64,000 bases of DNA from JANXQG01 sp963709175 (GCA_963709175.1 CAVPVK010000008.1:62001-126000), one strand, 5' to 3'. Shown: positions 44,170 through 53,322, counted from the first letter of the stretch. The notes: generated by a model from the letters alone, not told the origin. Numbers and translations: made by a program.

Positions 44170-45447
44170 ATGTCGATTTCATGCGCAAAAGTGCCTGCCG
44201 CTTTGAACGCCTTCCTGGCCGTCGCGGCCGTCAACGCGGCGGTTCTCGTGCTGGGCAACAACGGCATGTATCCATGGGGCATCGATTCCATGCAGCTTTA
44301 CGGCGCGGCCGAACTGGTCAACCGCGGCGAGGCCGCGCGTCTCTATGACGAGACCTATTTCCAACAGCGGCAAAGGCTGCTGGCCGGCGCGGGCGACGAT
44401 TGCACGCTCCATTACTACCTCTATCCGCCCTTTGTGGCTCTGGCGCTGTCGCCCTGGGCCCGCTTGCCCTACCCGGCGGCGCAAGCCTTCTGGAAGGCGA
44501 TGGAGGGCCTTGGGTTGGCTGCGTTTGGATGGATGGTCTGCCGCGGCATGGGGTTTCCCCGCCCATGGCGGGTTACAGTTGTGCTGGCTGTCGCGACGAT
44601 GATGCCCCTCTGGATGGCCGTTCGCGTGGGACAATTGACCTTCGTCTGGTTGCTTGCCATCCTGGGCGGATTTCTGCTTCACCGCCGCCAGCGGCCATGG
44701 CTGGCAGGCCTGGCTTTCTCGCTGCTGGCCATGAAGCCGCCTCTGGCGGCGCCGCTGGTGATCTGGTTGGTCATGCGCCGCGATGGGCGGACCTTGGCAG
44801 GAATGCTCGCCGGCGTCGCGGCGCAGATGCTCCTGGTGATGGCCTGCCTGGGGCTCGACATGCCGTTTTACTACCTTCGCGAGTTGCCGCGCCTGACGCT
44901 CGACGCCAAGGTGGCCGATTTTCCAGCCGCCTACGAGCAATCGATCGCCGGCACGGCCAAGAACGTCCTGCGTCAAATGGGCCTTCTGGGACCGCGATAC
45001 CTGCGAGCCATCCTCTTGATTCAGTTGGCTGCCGCCATCGCGGCCGGCTTGGCCTTGTATCGCGTCGTGCGACAGAATCGCGGCGATTGCAGTACCGGCT
45101 TTAGCCGGAATTTCGCGGAGATTCCGGCTAAAACCGGCACTACAAGCGTCTATGCCGAATATGCCGCCGTGGTGCTGTTCATGGCCTTGGCCTCGCCCCA
45201 CCTGTTGCTTTATGACGCGGGGATCCTGGCCGTGGCCGTGACCTGCTTGTGGCTCACGTCCGACTGGCGGATGGGCGTGGTACTGCTGTTTTCACTTACC
45301 GTGATCGCCGAGATCGGCTATGTCCACCTGGGCGTCAGCCTCATGCCGTGCGTGGCACTTTTGGTTTTGCTGCGGTTGGCCTTCGGCCTGCAGTCAGGGA
45401 ACACCGAGCTCGCGGCGACGCCCGAAATTTCCGCCTGTCACGCGTAG
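44170..45447 (+). CDS. DUF2029 / GT87-type membrane glycosyltransferase with repeat insert
   Basis: A 425-residue multi-pass protein of the polyprenyl-phosphate-mannose-type (GT87, DUF2029) glycosyltransferases. It has the N-terminal MYPWGIDSMQLYGAAELV then RGEAARLYDETYFQ loop, the YYLYPPFVALALSPWARLPY segment and about nine membrane helices. The next gene is a clear paralogue with the same landmarks. Compared with it, this protein has about 14 extra residues in the last periplasmic or cytoplasmic loop (STGFSRNFAEIPAKTGTTSV). Those residues coincide exactly with a palindromic DNA repeat at 45092-45140. Reading frame is preserved, so the protein may be functional. The stop overlaps a 26-nt palindrome. 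Confidence 0.82.
   Translation: MSISCAKVPAALNAFLAVAAVNAAVLVLGNNGMYPWGIDSMQLYGAAELVNRGEAARLYDETYFQQRQRLLAGAGDDCTLHYYLYPPFVALALSPWARLPYPAAQAFWKAMEGLGLAAFGWMVCRGMGFPRPWRVTVVLAVATMMPLWMAVRVGQLTFVWLLAILGGFLLHRRQRPWLAGLAFSLLAMKPPLAAPLVIWLVMRRDGRTLAGMLAGVAAQMLLVMACLGLDMPFYYLRELPRLTLDAKVADFPAAYEQSIAGTAKNVLRQMGLLGPRYLRAILLIQLAAAIAAGLALYRVVRQNRGDCSTGFSRNFAEIPAKTGTTSVYAEYAAVVLFMALASPHLLLYDAGILAVAVTCLWLTSDWRMGVVLLFSLTVIAEIGYVHLGVSLMPCVALLVLLRLAFGLQSGNTELAATPEISACHA
45092..45140. repeat. Palindromic repeat inserted in frame in a coding sequence
   Basis: GTACCGGCTTTAGCCGGAAT (45092-45111) pairs with ATTCCGGCTAAAACCGGCAC (45121-45140), 18 of 20 positions, around a 9-nt loop. The core matches the repeat at 24.88 kb. 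Because it is palindromic, both strands translate to nearly the same peptide (GFSRN...EIPAK-x-GT). Confidence 0.75.
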
Positions 45448-45467
45448 AACGGAATTCCGTTCTACGC
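45442..45467. repeat. Perfect 26-nt palindrome overlapping a stop codon
   Basis: GCGTAGAACGGAA followed directly by its exact complement TTCCGTTCTACGC; no loop. It includes the TAG stop of the first DUF2029 gene. It might end transcription, but more likely it is another extragenic repeat family. Confidence 0.6.
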
Positions 45468-45509
45468 AGGGACGTGCACCCTCGCTTGAAAACCGCAAAG
45501 GTCAATTCA

Positions 45510-46742
45510 ATGGACAACTCACCCTGGCGGCTTCGTCATGGCGCGATTGGCCTGTTGCTCGTGTTGGCCCTGTTGGCGGCCTGGGACGGCTTCATCGTCA
45601 ACGATCGGCCGGAAACCGGCGGTTGCGGGGGTGACTTCCCCCAATACTATGTGGCCGGCGTTATCGTCCACCGCGGCGAAGCGACGCGCCTCTACGACCA
45701 GCCCTACTTCCGCCACTGCCAGGATACGCTTCGCGACGATCCGCTCCGTTCACTCTACCCGCCCACCATGGGACTGCTCATGGCACCGTTGGCGCGGTTC
45801 TCGTACTCTGGTGCCCTGGCTGCCTGGTGGACCCTGCAGGCCGTCTGCCTTCTCGCCACGGGATGGATTTTCTATCGCACGGCCGCTTTGCCACCTGCCT
45901 GGCGAATCCCGATGCTCCTGGCTCTGGGAGCGTTGTTCCCCCTCTGGATCTCCGTGGGAATTGGGCATCTGGCGCCAATGCTCCTGCTGATCCTTGCCGG
46001 CGGATTGGCCTTACACCAACGAGGAAATCGCGGCTGGGCCGGACTGGCGCTGGCGCTGCTGGCAATTAAACCCCAGTTAGCCGTGGGGCTCGTGCTCTGG
46101 ATGCTCGTGCGGCGCGATCTCCGCACCCTGGCTGGCCTGGCAGCGGGTTTCGCCTTGCAGGCACTCGCAGTTGCCGCCTTCCTCGGGCCGCGTCTATGGC
46201 TCGACTACCTGCACGCCCTGCCCGGCATTGCCGCCGTGACCCGCCTCTATCACTATTCACCGTTGTTCGAGCAGTCGCTGCCGGGAATTGTGAGCAACCT
46301 GCTGGGCACGGTGGGCCTCATTGCCTGGCAGACGCCGGCCATGAAGATCACCTACGTGCTGACGGCCGGCGCGGCGGCGATCCTGCTTTGCCGGATCGTT
46401 TGGGCACGGCAAAAGCATCCTGAGGCGAATGTCTTCCGTAACGCGAATTACGAATATGCCTGCGGCGTGCTCTTCATGACGATCTTTCCACCATATTTTC
46501 TCGTCTACGACCAGACCCTGCTGGCCGTGGTCCTGGTCATGCTCTGGTCGTCGCCGGCCTGGCGCTGGGGCGTGGCCCTCTTCGCTTTGATGACCGTCCT
46601 GGCCGTGAATATGACGTTTGCCCTCGGGTTCAGCCTGACGGGGATCGCCGGTCTGGCAACGATGGTCCGTTTGACTCACCTCGATTTGCGACCTAGGTTT
46701 GCAGTGAGAGAAGTGGTTTCCTGCCGTAGTTATTCGCAATGA
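45510..46742 (+). CDS. DUF2029 / GT87-type membrane glycosyltransferase
   Basis: A 410-residue multi-pass protein and close paralogue of the gene just upstream, with the same order of landmarks: GGCGGDFPQYYVAGVIVHRG, EATRLYDQPYFRHCQ, SLYPPTMGLLMAPLARFSY and LAGGLALHQRGNRGWAGLAL. GT87 enzymes transfer sugar from a polyprenyl phosphate donor at the outer face of the inner membrane. The start at 45510 (MDNSPWRLRHGAIG) precedes the first helix; the frame is open upstream but overlaps the previous gene. Its stop overlaps a tiny downstream reading frame as ATGA. The pair probably arose by tandem duplication. Confidence 0.82.
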   Translation: MDNSPWRLRHGAIGLLLVLALLAAWDGFIVNDRPETGGCGGDFPQYYVAGVIVHRGEATRLYDQPYFRHCQDTLRDDPLRSLYPPTMGLLMAPLARFSYSGALAAWWTLQAVCLLATGWIFYRTAALPPAWRIPMLLALGALFPLWISVGIGHLAPMLLLILAGGLALHQRGNRGWAGLALALLAIKPQLAVGLVLWMLVRRDLRTLAGLAAGFALQALAVAAFLGPRLWLDYLHALPGIAAVTRLYHYSPLFEQSLPGIVSNLLGTVGLIAWQTPAMKITYVLTAGAAAILLCRIVWARQKHPEANVFRNANYEYACGVLFMTIFPPYFLVYDQTLLAVVLVMLWSSPAWRWGVALFALMTVLAVNMTFALGFSLTGIAGLATMVRLTHLDLRPRFAVREVVSCRSYSQ

Positions 46743-46867
46743 TGCGAGAGGACGTGCCTATGTATCCGATGCTACCGATCGAGACCAGCCAATTCACGGC
46801 CGATTCGCTGCTGTTTCTCTTTGCCGCGGTCAGCACCCTGCTGAGCGTGGTTTTTAGCCTGCGTTAA
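46739..46867 (+). CDS. Tiny predicted membrane peptide upstream of prepilin peptidase
   Basis: A 42-residue frame (MMREDVPMYPMLPIETSQFT then ADSLLFLFAAVSTLLSVVFS) with one membrane helix. The ATG overlaps the previous stop as ATGA; a second ATG (46760) has GAGAGGA upstream and may be the true start. It sits 19 nt before the prepilin peptidase, where a Flp pilin might be expected, but the Gly-x4-Glu pilin motif is absent. Function unknown, and it may be chance. Confidence 0.35.
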   Translation: MMREDVPMYPMLPIETSQFTADSLLFLFAAVSTLLSVVFSLR

Positions 46868-46886
46868 TGCCCAGCCCCTGATTGCC

Positions 46887-47444
46887 ATGCCCACATTGCT
46901 CCACGGAATTTCCGCCAACTGGCCCATCTGGCTGCTCAGCGCCATCCTGATCATTGCCGCCGTTATCGACGGCTGGAAACTAAAAGTGCCCAACTGGCTG
47001 ACCTTTCCTTTGGTCTTCGCCGGCTGGGCGGCGGGCCTGTATTGCGGGGGTCTCAACGGCCTGTTGGCCAGTGTTGCCGGGACGGCAGTCGGGCTGGGGT
47101 TGCTGCTGCCTGCCTATGCCATTGGCGGCATGGGCGCCGGCGACGTCAAGCTCATGGGCGGCATTGGGGCCTGGATCGGCGCCACGGCGATCTTCTATGC
47201 CTTTTGCGTGTCCGCCGTCGCTGGCGGGCTGATTGCCGTGGCGATGGTTGTTATCCGCCGCCGCTGGCACCATCACGTCTTGCAATTTTTCCAGATAGTT
47301 GACGAAATACTGGTCATCCGTGACCCCGAGATCTTGTCGGCCATGGCCGCCAAGCGAAAGAGCACGATGATGCTCTTGCCGTATGGAATTCCCATAGCCC
47401 TGGGTACGATCGCCTACTTTATTTGGTGCGGAATGTTGATTTAG
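46887..47444 (+). CDS. Prepilin peptidase of the Tad/Flp pilus (TadV/CpaA)
   Basis: A 185-residue inner-membrane aspartyl protease that cleaves the leader of Flp pilins. The two catalytic Asp residues are visible: IIAAVIDGWKLKVPN (about residue 28) and GGMGAGDVKLMGGIGAW (about residue 88), the G-x-G-D motif of the family. Five to six hydrophobic helices surround them. It is the short, methylase-less form used by Tad systems. About 330 nt separate it from cpaB, so it may be transcribed separately, perhaps with the DUF2029 genes. Confidence 0.88.
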   Translation: MPTLLHGISANWPIWLLSAILIIAAVIDGWKLKVPNWLTFPLVFAGWAAGLYCGGLNGLLASVAGTAVGLGLLLPAYAIGGMGAGDVKLMGGIGAWIGATAIFYAFCVSAVAGGLIAVAMVVIRRRWHHHVLQFFQIVDEILVIRDPEILSAMAAKRKSTMMLLPYGIPIALGTIAYFIWCGMLI

Positions 47445-47777
47445 AACGTTCGGAAGCAATGCGCGGAACGGCCGGAAAGCAACTCGCCCAAGTTGATTTC
47501 TTCTGGACGATCTCAGGAAGCTGTATTCGGCAATCCGGCGAGACTTTGCTGTTTGTGCGGATTGCGGCGATTCGTCGCAAGGGCGAGGGTATAACGGCGA
47601 TAATTGTAGCGGTGTTGCCAGCGGTAGCGATTAGACGCAATTGCCTGAAGTTCATGCCCTTCCGAGGCCAATGTCTGTAAGCGGAAGGGCGCGGTTGCCG
47701 GAAACAACCGTGGTGCGTGACGCGTCGATTTCGAGGACCGTAGGGACCGCAACGACCCGACCATTGAGGGGACGATC
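47445..47777. other. Intergenic region before cpaB
   Basis: About 333 nt without a gene. Likely contains the promoter for cpaB and the following genes. I see no strong hairpin or clear -35/-10 pair. No ribosome-site consensus is obvious right before the cpaB ATG. Confidence 0.4.
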
Positions 47778-48926
47778 ATGAAGGGAAAATCCGTCGCATT
47801 GCTTGTGCTGGCCCTAGGCTGCGGGCTGGTCGCCTCGATCGGCATCACCCAGGTGCTGAGCAAGCGCGGCGATGAACCGGCCTCCGCGGACACGGTTGCA
47901 GTTTTCGTGGCCCGTTCCGACATCGCCACCGGTTCGCGCGTCACCGCGGAGAATACTAAGCTCGTGCAAATGGCCAAGGATAATGTTCCCACCGGGGCGG
48001 TTGTCCGAAAGGAAGACCTGGACGACCGCCGCACACGACAAAAGATTTTTGCCGGCGAGCCGATCCTTGACCCCAAGCTTTTCGCCCGCGGGGAAGTGGC
48101 TACCGAGGGCTTGATACCGAAGGGGCTCCGCGTGGTCCCCATCCAGGTTGGGCTCGAGGCCATCCATAGCGGCCTGGTGCTTCCTGGTTCCCGCTGCGAC
48201 GTCCAGGTCTTCATCCGTGCGAACCCGGGGCTAGGTTTCAACGACACCGTCTGCAAGACCATCTTGCAGGACATCCGCGTCTTCGCCGTCAATGACGTGG
48301 TTTCCACGGAGAACCCGGATCCACGGGCCCCTGAAACCAGATCCATTCCGGCCGGCAAGACCGTTTCACTGCTGGTGACCCCGGCCCAGGCACAGGTCGT
48401 CACCCTGGCCGGGCAGTTGGGTACGATCCTGCTAATCATGCGGAGTGGCGAGGACCGGGACCAGTTGAAGACGAGGGAAATGGCGGCCCACGAGTTGATG
48501 GGATCCAGCGGCGGCGCCGATCGCGCGAAGGAAGATCCCAACGAAGCCAATGAGAAGCGATTCAAGGAATGGGCGGATGCCATTCGCAAGACCCTCCGCG
48601 AGAATGCCCAGGTCGACCCCAACAAGCCAAAGCCGCTGGAGGCAACGGAACGGTTCACGATACGGGTCCGGATGGGGACCGAGGTCAACGACGTCCTGCT
48701 GGTCAAGAACTCCGGCGTCCAATCCTTGGCCGATGAAGGGGCCTGGACGGCAACGGGCTTGGGCCCCCCGCTGCACGCACGGGCGCAGGCCGATCCGCAG
48801 CCCTCCAGGTCGGCGGAGACTGCCCCCGCAGCGACGCCGCCCAGTGCGGCTGCCCAGCCCAAGGTCCAACCCGATAGTCAATTACCACCCACCAGGCCAG
48901 GTTATTCGCCGCCCGTGGGCGCCTAA
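47778..48926 (+). CDS. cpaB: Flp pilus assembly protein CpaB/RcpC
   Basis: A 382-residue periplasmic protein with an N-terminal membrane anchor (VALLVLALGCGLVASIGITQ). It carries the SAF domain (TVAVFVARSDIATGSRVTAE then TKLVQMAKDNVPTGAV, then EPILDPKLF) and the RcpC domain (PKGLRVVPIQVGLEAIHSGL then VLPGSRCDVQV). It is thought to link the secretin to the inner-membrane parts of the Tad machine. The C-terminal ~150 residues are extended and Pro/Ala-rich, longer than in typical CpaB. It is followed after 23 nt by the secretin gene, so they are co-transcribed. Confidence 0.9.
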   Translation: MKGKSVALLVLALGCGLVASIGITQVLSKRGDEPASADTVAVFVARSDIATGSRVTAENTKLVQMAKDNVPTGAVVRKEDLDDRRTRQKIFAGEPILDPKLFARGEVATEGLIPKGLRVVPIQVGLEAIHSGLVLPGSRCDVQVFIRANPGLGFNDTVCKTILQDIRVFAVNDVVSTENPDPRAPETRSIPAGKTVSLLVTPAQAQVVTLAGQLGTILLIMRSGEDRDQLKTREMAAHELMGSSGGADRAKEDPNEANEKRFKEWADAIRKTLRENAQVDPNKPKPLEATERFTIRVRMGTEVNDVLLVKNSGVQSLADEGAWTATGLGPPLHARAQADPQPSRSAETAPAATPPSAAAQPKVQPDSQLPPTRPGYSPPVGA

Positions 48927-48949
48927 AACACCGAACGAGGATTTCACGG

Positions 48950-50647
48950 ATGAATACTCACTATACCGTCCGCCGCGGTTCGACAGCGCCGGGCAGGTTG
49001 CCGCGCAGTCAGCCGTGCGCCAGTGCGAAAAATAGCCGCGCGGTTGCCATGGCAATCGCTCTTTTGCTGGTCCAACTAACCTGGACCTCGCCAATCGCTC
49101 GGGGCCAGCAACCCGGCGGCCCTCTGCCTGGTCCCGCGTCGGCCACCGGCCCGTCGCCTGCCACCATACCGCCGCTTCCCGCTGCGGTCAACGGAGCGGT
49201 CCCAAATGCGGCTGCGCCGCAGCAAGCGATCGCGCGTCCGGCTGACCTCTACTACAAAGTAACGGGCATCGAGGACCACGTGAAGATGGTGGTCAACACA
49301 AGCCGCTTCCTCGTTCTGGACAAGAAGATCCCCCAGGTCCAGGTCAACAACCCGGACGTGCTCGACGTGATGCCGGTCTCGCCCACCGAGGTGCAGATCT
49401 CGGCCAAGCGTACGGGGGTCACTCAGGTGAATCTGTGGGGCGACGACAAGCGGATCTACACGGTGAGCGTGGTGGTGACGGCCGACGCTGCCGAGTTGGC
49501 TGAGATCCTCCGCAGCCAATTCCCCAAGACCTCGCTGACGGTCGTGCCGATCCACAACACCGCGGTGATTATTTCCGGCTACATCGATCAACAGGAAGCT
49601 GTGCCGAAGATCGTGGCCATCGCCAGCAAGTATTTTCCCGAAGTCATCAACAACATGACCGTCAGCGGCGTGCAGCAGGGCCTTCTCCACGTCAAGGTTT
49701 ACGAAGTCTCGCGGACGAAGCTGCGGAATATGGGCTTCGATTTCGCCAATGTCAACAGCGCCAGCGGTACGGAATTCTGGTCGGGGGTAAACGGGCTGCT
49801 GGCCACCGCCTCGGGCGGCTACGGGGCAGTGGGCACCGCACCGGACAATACCTTCAAGTTCAGCACCGGCGGCGCCAATGCTTTCTTCGGCGTGCTCAAC
49901 GCCCTGCGCCAGGACAGTCTGGCCAAACTCGACGCCGAGCCCGACCTGGTGGCCGTCAGCGGCCGGCCGGCATATATGCTCGTCGGCGGCGAGTATGGTT
50001 ATCAAGTCACCAACGCCCTGAGCGGCACCATGGTCGGCTTCAAGGAATACGGCACGCGATTGGACTTCGTACCCATCGTGCTGGGCAACGGCCGCATGCA
50101 TATCGATATCCGCGCCCGGGTCAGTGCTCTGGACGCTGCCACTGGCGCCGGCGGCATTCCTTCTCTGACGACTCGCGAAGTCGAGACCGGCGTGGAGTTG
50201 CGGGCCGGACAGACGCTGGCCATCGCCGGTCTGATCCAGCGGACCGTGCAGGCCACCAACCAAGGCTATCCCTGGCTCAGTGAGATTCCGTACCTGGGCG
50301 TCCCCTTTCGCTCGGTGAGCCATACGACCAATGAGACCGAGATGCTTGTGCTCGTCACCCCGCAGGTGGTAGACGGACTGGAGCCGGGCCAGACCCCCAA
50401 CTGCATGCCCGGCGAAGAGACCTGCGATCCCAGCGACTGGGACTTGTTCTTCAAAGGTCACCTGGAAGTTCCCCACTGCTGCGGGTGCGCGGTCGAGCAT
50501 AACCAGGACACCTATTGGGGGCTTGGCGGGGCGCCGCCGGACCGGCAAAACCCGCAAAACCGTTCCGTCCCAGAGCAAACGGCCATGAATACTCAGTCCG
50601 CCGAGCCCGGCTTCATCGGCCCCATCGGCTACGACGTAGTAAAATAA
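48950..50647 (+). CDS. cpaC: Flp pilus secretin CpaC/RcpA
   Basis: A 565-residue outer-membrane secretin forming the exit channel of the Tad pilus. Signal region at about 25-45 (VAMAIALLLVQLTWTSPIAR). The N-terminal pilus-assembly domain follows (FLVLDKKIPQVQVNNPDVLD, KRTGVTQVNLWG), then a BON-like part (NTAVIISGYIDQQEAVPKIV), then the secretin domain (DSLAKLDAEPDLVAVSGRPA; EYGTRLDFVPIVLGNGRMHI; ELRAGQTLAIAGLIQRTVQA; EMLVLVTPQVVDGL). The C-terminus is unusual: a Cys-rich tail (CMPGEETCD, CCGCAVEH) of about 80 residues. About 45 nt before cpaE. Confidence 0.92.
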   Translation: MNTHYTVRRGSTAPGRLPRSQPCASAKNSRAVAMAIALLLVQLTWTSPIARGQQPGGPLPGPASATGPSPATIPPLPAAVNGAVPNAAAPQQAIARPADLYYKVTGIEDHVKMVVNTSRFLVLDKKIPQVQVNNPDVLDVMPVSPTEVQISAKRTGVTQVNLWGDDKRIYTVSVVVTADAAELAEILRSQFPKTSLTVVPIHNTAVIISGYIDQQEAVPKIVAIASKYFPEVINNMTVSGVQQGLLHVKVYEVSRTKLRNMGFDFANVNSASGTEFWSGVNGLLATASGGYGAVGTAPDNTFKFSTGGANAFFGVLNALRQDSLAKLDAEPDLVAVSGRPAYMLVGGEYGYQVTNALSGTMVGFKEYGTRLDFVPIVLGNGRMHIDIRARVSALDAATGAGGIPSLTTREVETGVELRAGQTLAIAGLIQRTVQATNQGYPWLSEIPYLGVPFRSVSHTTNETEMLVLVTPQVVDGLEPGQTPNCMPGEETCDPSDWDLFFKGHLEVPHCCGCAVEHNQDTYWGLGGAPPDRQNPQNRSVPEQTAMNTQSAEPGFIGPIGYDVVK

Positions 50648-50691
50648 TATATTTAATAGCCACTTGATATTGCCGCACTGAGATCCAGTCC

Positions 50692-51909
50692 ATGACCAAT
50701 GTCCTTCGTCTAGCGATCGTCGATCCCGACGACTCCACCAGAGAATCGCTTAAATCGATGCTGCTGGGGATGGATATGATTTGGCTGGACGCCGAGTGTT
50801 CGCGCTATGAGTTCTTTGCCGACGTGGTCGATCAGACCAGCCCCGACATCGGCCTGGTGGCATTGGACGACGATCCCGATCGGGCCCTGGACCTTGTCGC
50901 GAGGCTCAGCGAGAACTCGCCAAAGTGCGCCGTGCTGGTGACCAGTTGTTCGCACGACGGACAATTGATCCTGAGGGCGATGCGGGCCGGGGCCAAGGAA
51001 TTCCTCACGCAGCCGCTGAAAATCGAGGACCTGCTGGCTGCGCTGGGCCGCATCAGCGAGCGGCGCGGCGGCACCGGCGAAAACCGCATCCGCGGCAGCC
51101 AAGTCGTGGCCGTGGCCGGTTCGCTGGGCGGAGTGGGCAACACCAGCCTGGCCGTGAATCTGGCCTGTGTGTTGGCCCAGAATTCCAAAAACTCGGTGAC
51201 CCTCGTCGACCTCGACCTGTGCCTGGGAGACGCCGACGTCTTTCTCGACGCCATTCCCGACTTCACCCTGGTCGATGTGGCCCAGAACGTCACTCGCCTG
51301 GACTTCAGCCTGCTGAAGCGGTCGCTGACGAAACACTCGTCCGGCGTTTATCTCCTGCCGCGGCCGGTGCAATTGGAGGATTGCGCCTTGATTACGCCCG
51401 ACGACCTCCGCCGCGTGATTGGCTTGCTGAAAGCCACCTTCACCCACCTCGTGCTCGATCTCAGCAAGGGCTACAGTGCCAACGACATGCTCGCCTTGGA
51501 ACTGGCCACCCATATCCTGCTGGTGACGCAGTTGGACTTGCCTTGTCTGCGGAACGTGGTGCGGCTGATGATGTCGCTCAGCGAAATGGAGGGCATTGGC
51601 GAGAAGGTAAAGATCGTGGTCAACCGGGCAGGACTGGACCATGGCCAGATAACCTTGAAGAAGGCCGAGGAGACAATCGGCAAGGAAATCTTCTGGCAGC
51701 TTCCCAACGACTATCGCACCATGATCGAGGCCCGCAACAACGGCGTGCCGCTCATTGAGCAGTCGCCCAAGGCGGCCATCACACAGTCTATTGCGGGGCT
51801 GGCCGCGGCCCTTTTTAGTGAGGGCAAAGCCGACGCATCCGCAGCAGCGAAGGCCGTCAGGCCCACCGGCCTTAGTGGGCTGTTGAGCCGCTGGTCGGGC
51901 AAAGGGTAG
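50692..51909 (+). CDS. cpaE: Pilus localisation ATPase CpaE/TadZ
   Basis: A 405-residue cytoplasmic protein that places the Tad machine. The N-terminus is receiver-like (LRLAIVDPDDSTRESLKSML; IGLVALDDDPD) without a clear phospho-Asp environment. The MinD/ParA-type ATPase starts at about residue 137 with VAVAGSLGGVGNTSLAVNLA. This deviant Walker A has Asn where ParA has the catalytic Lys (K-G-G-x-G-K-T), as in atypical TadZ proteins that bind but hydrolyse ATP poorly. Walker A-prime LVDLDLCLGDADVF follows. It is the last Tad gene in this window; the motor (CpaF, TadB, TadC) does not follow. Confidence 0.88.
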   Translation: MTNVLRLAIVDPDDSTRESLKSMLLGMDMIWLDAECSRYEFFADVVDQTSPDIGLVALDDDPDRALDLVARLSENSPKCAVLVTSCSHDGQLILRAMRAGAKEFLTQPLKIEDLLAALGRISERRGGTGENRIRGSQVVAVAGSLGGVGNTSLAVNLACVLAQNSKNSVTLVDLDLCLGDADVFLDAIPDFTLVDVAQNVTRLDFSLLKRSLTKHSSGVYLLPRPVQLEDCALITPDDLRRVIGLLKATFTHLVLDLSKGYSANDMLALELATHILLVTQLDLPCLRNVVRLMMSLSEMEGIGEKVKIVVNRAGLDHGQITLKKAEETIGKEIFWQLPNDYRTMIEARNNGVPLIEQSPKAAITQSIAGLAAALFSEGKADASAAAKAVRPTGLSGLLSRWSGKG

Positions 51910-51993
51910 AAGGACAGACCCTTTCGCAATCGTTACGCCCCCTTTCTTCGGCACAATCCGCCCGGTCGATTTCCACGGCCGCGCGAACGATCT

Positions 51994-53322
51994 GTGCTCT
52001 CAGCCGTCGCGGAAAGCAAGCTATGCTTTCTCATAGGCGATACGTTCTGTCCGCCTGTTATTGGCCCGAACGAATTTCCCCACTACGGTTGGTGCTATCG
52101 GGAACTACCCGTGATACAACATGTCCGACGATTCTGCGTGTTGATACTGGCCCAGGCCGGGTGTCTGGCTTTAGGACTGTGGCTGGAGGACCGCTTCATC
52201 CGCTCGGCCAGCGGCCCGAATGCCGAGCGGCCGGCGGCGATGCGGGACCTTTCCGACACTGCTGGGAACGCCCCGCCCGTGACAGCCATTCGCGTCATGG
52301 CATTCATCTGGATCGCGGCGCTGCAGGGCGTGGTCGCCCATCTGGTCTTGTCGCGGGCCCAGGAAGAGACCTCCCGCAAGCAATCCCGAGCGGAAAGCGA
52401 AGTCCTGCAGCGCGACAGCGAGCTGCTGCGGACTCGGGATGCGGTGATCTTCGGCCTGGCCAAGCTCGCCGAGTCGCGGGATCCCGACACGGGTTACCAC
52501 CTGGAACGGATCGCCCTGTATTCCACGCGCCTGGCCGCGGCACTCCGCCGCAACCCTCGTTTTCGACGGCAGATCACGCCGCAATTCGTCAAGCTCATTG
52601 GCATCAGCGCCTCGTTGCACGACATTGGCAAGGTCGGCATTGCCGACTCCATCCTTCTGAATCCGGCGAAGTTCGACGACCGCCAGCGGCAGGCAATGCA
52701 ACACCATGCGGTGATCGGAGGCCAGTGCATTCGCGATATCGAATCCCGCTTAGGCAAGTCGAACTTCCTGCAAATGGCACGGGAGATCGCCTTCGCCCAC
52801 CACGAACGCTGGGACGGCACGGGTTATCCGAGCGGGTTGGCGGGCGAGGAGATTCCCTTGGCGGCAAGGATCGTAGCTGTCGCCGACGTGTATGACGCCC
52901 TCTCGACCAAGCGGGTTTATAAAGATCCCCTGCCGCACGCCCAGTGCGCGGCGATGATCAAGGAGGGCAAGGGAACCCATTTCGATCCGGCGGTCATCGC
53001 GGCCTTTTGCGAGATTGAAGCAGAGTTCCAAGAAATCGCTCAGCGGTACGCCGGAACGACAGAGGCCGACTTCGGTGCTTCGGGCTGGGCCGACGACGAA
53101 GCGCTCGTCGCGTCCGCGGCCGTCCGCGGCATCGACGATGAATTGGCGGCGGCGGAGGCGCTGCTCGCCCAGTGTGTCGGCGAGTTGCCCCCTCCGGCCG
53201 CCGCCCACCCCAACCTTGCCGCTGTCGCGGTCGCTAGCGGCCGGACAGAATTTCTTGAAAACCCCAAGCCGGACGTTAATGCCGTCCTGCAAGAACACGA
53301 AGCGGAGACTGACTATGCTTAG
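51994..53322 (+). CDS. HD-GYP domain protein (probable cyclic-di-GMP phosphodiesterase)
   Basis: A 442-residue signalling protein. Two hydrophobic segments near the N-terminus (CVLILAQAGCLALGLWL and VMAFIWIAALQGVVAHLVL) anchor it, followed by a short coiled coil and an HD-GYP domain (about 150-340). The metal site is in ISASLHDIGKVGIADS, and the signature HHERWDGTGYPSGLAGEEIP is intact. An ordinary HD-GYP hydrolyses c-di-GMP. A C-terminal tail of about 90 residues is polar and disordered. The GTG start at 51994 is uncertain; GTG codons before the first helix are alternatives. Its stop overlaps the next start by 8 nt, so both are co-expressed, possibly with the Tad genes. Confidence 0.85.
   Translation: MLSAVAESKLCFLIGDTFCPPVIGPNEFPHYGWCYRELPVIQHVRRFCVLILAQAGCLALGLWLEDRFIRSASGPNAERPAAMRDLSDTAGNAPPVTAIRVMAFIWIAALQGVVAHLVLSRAQEETSRKQSRAESEVLQRDSELLRTRDAVIFGLAKLAESRDPDTGYHLERIALYSTRLAAALRRNPRFRRQITPQFVKLIGISASLHDIGKVGIADSILLNPAKFDDRQRQAMQHHAVIGGQCIRDIESRLGKSNFLQMAREIAFAHHERWDGTGYPSGLAGEEIPLAARIVAVADVYDALSTKRVYKDPLPHAQCAAMIKEGKGTHFDPAVIAAFCEIEAEFQEIAQRYAGTTEADFGASGWADDEALVASAAVRGIDDELAAAEALLAQCVGELPPPAAAHPNLAAVAVASGRTEFLENPKPDVNAVLQEHEAETDYA

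Noticed and set aside
49076..50578. 500-codon minus-strand frame over the secretin gene
   Set aside because: Secretin motifs are unambiguous on the plus strand.
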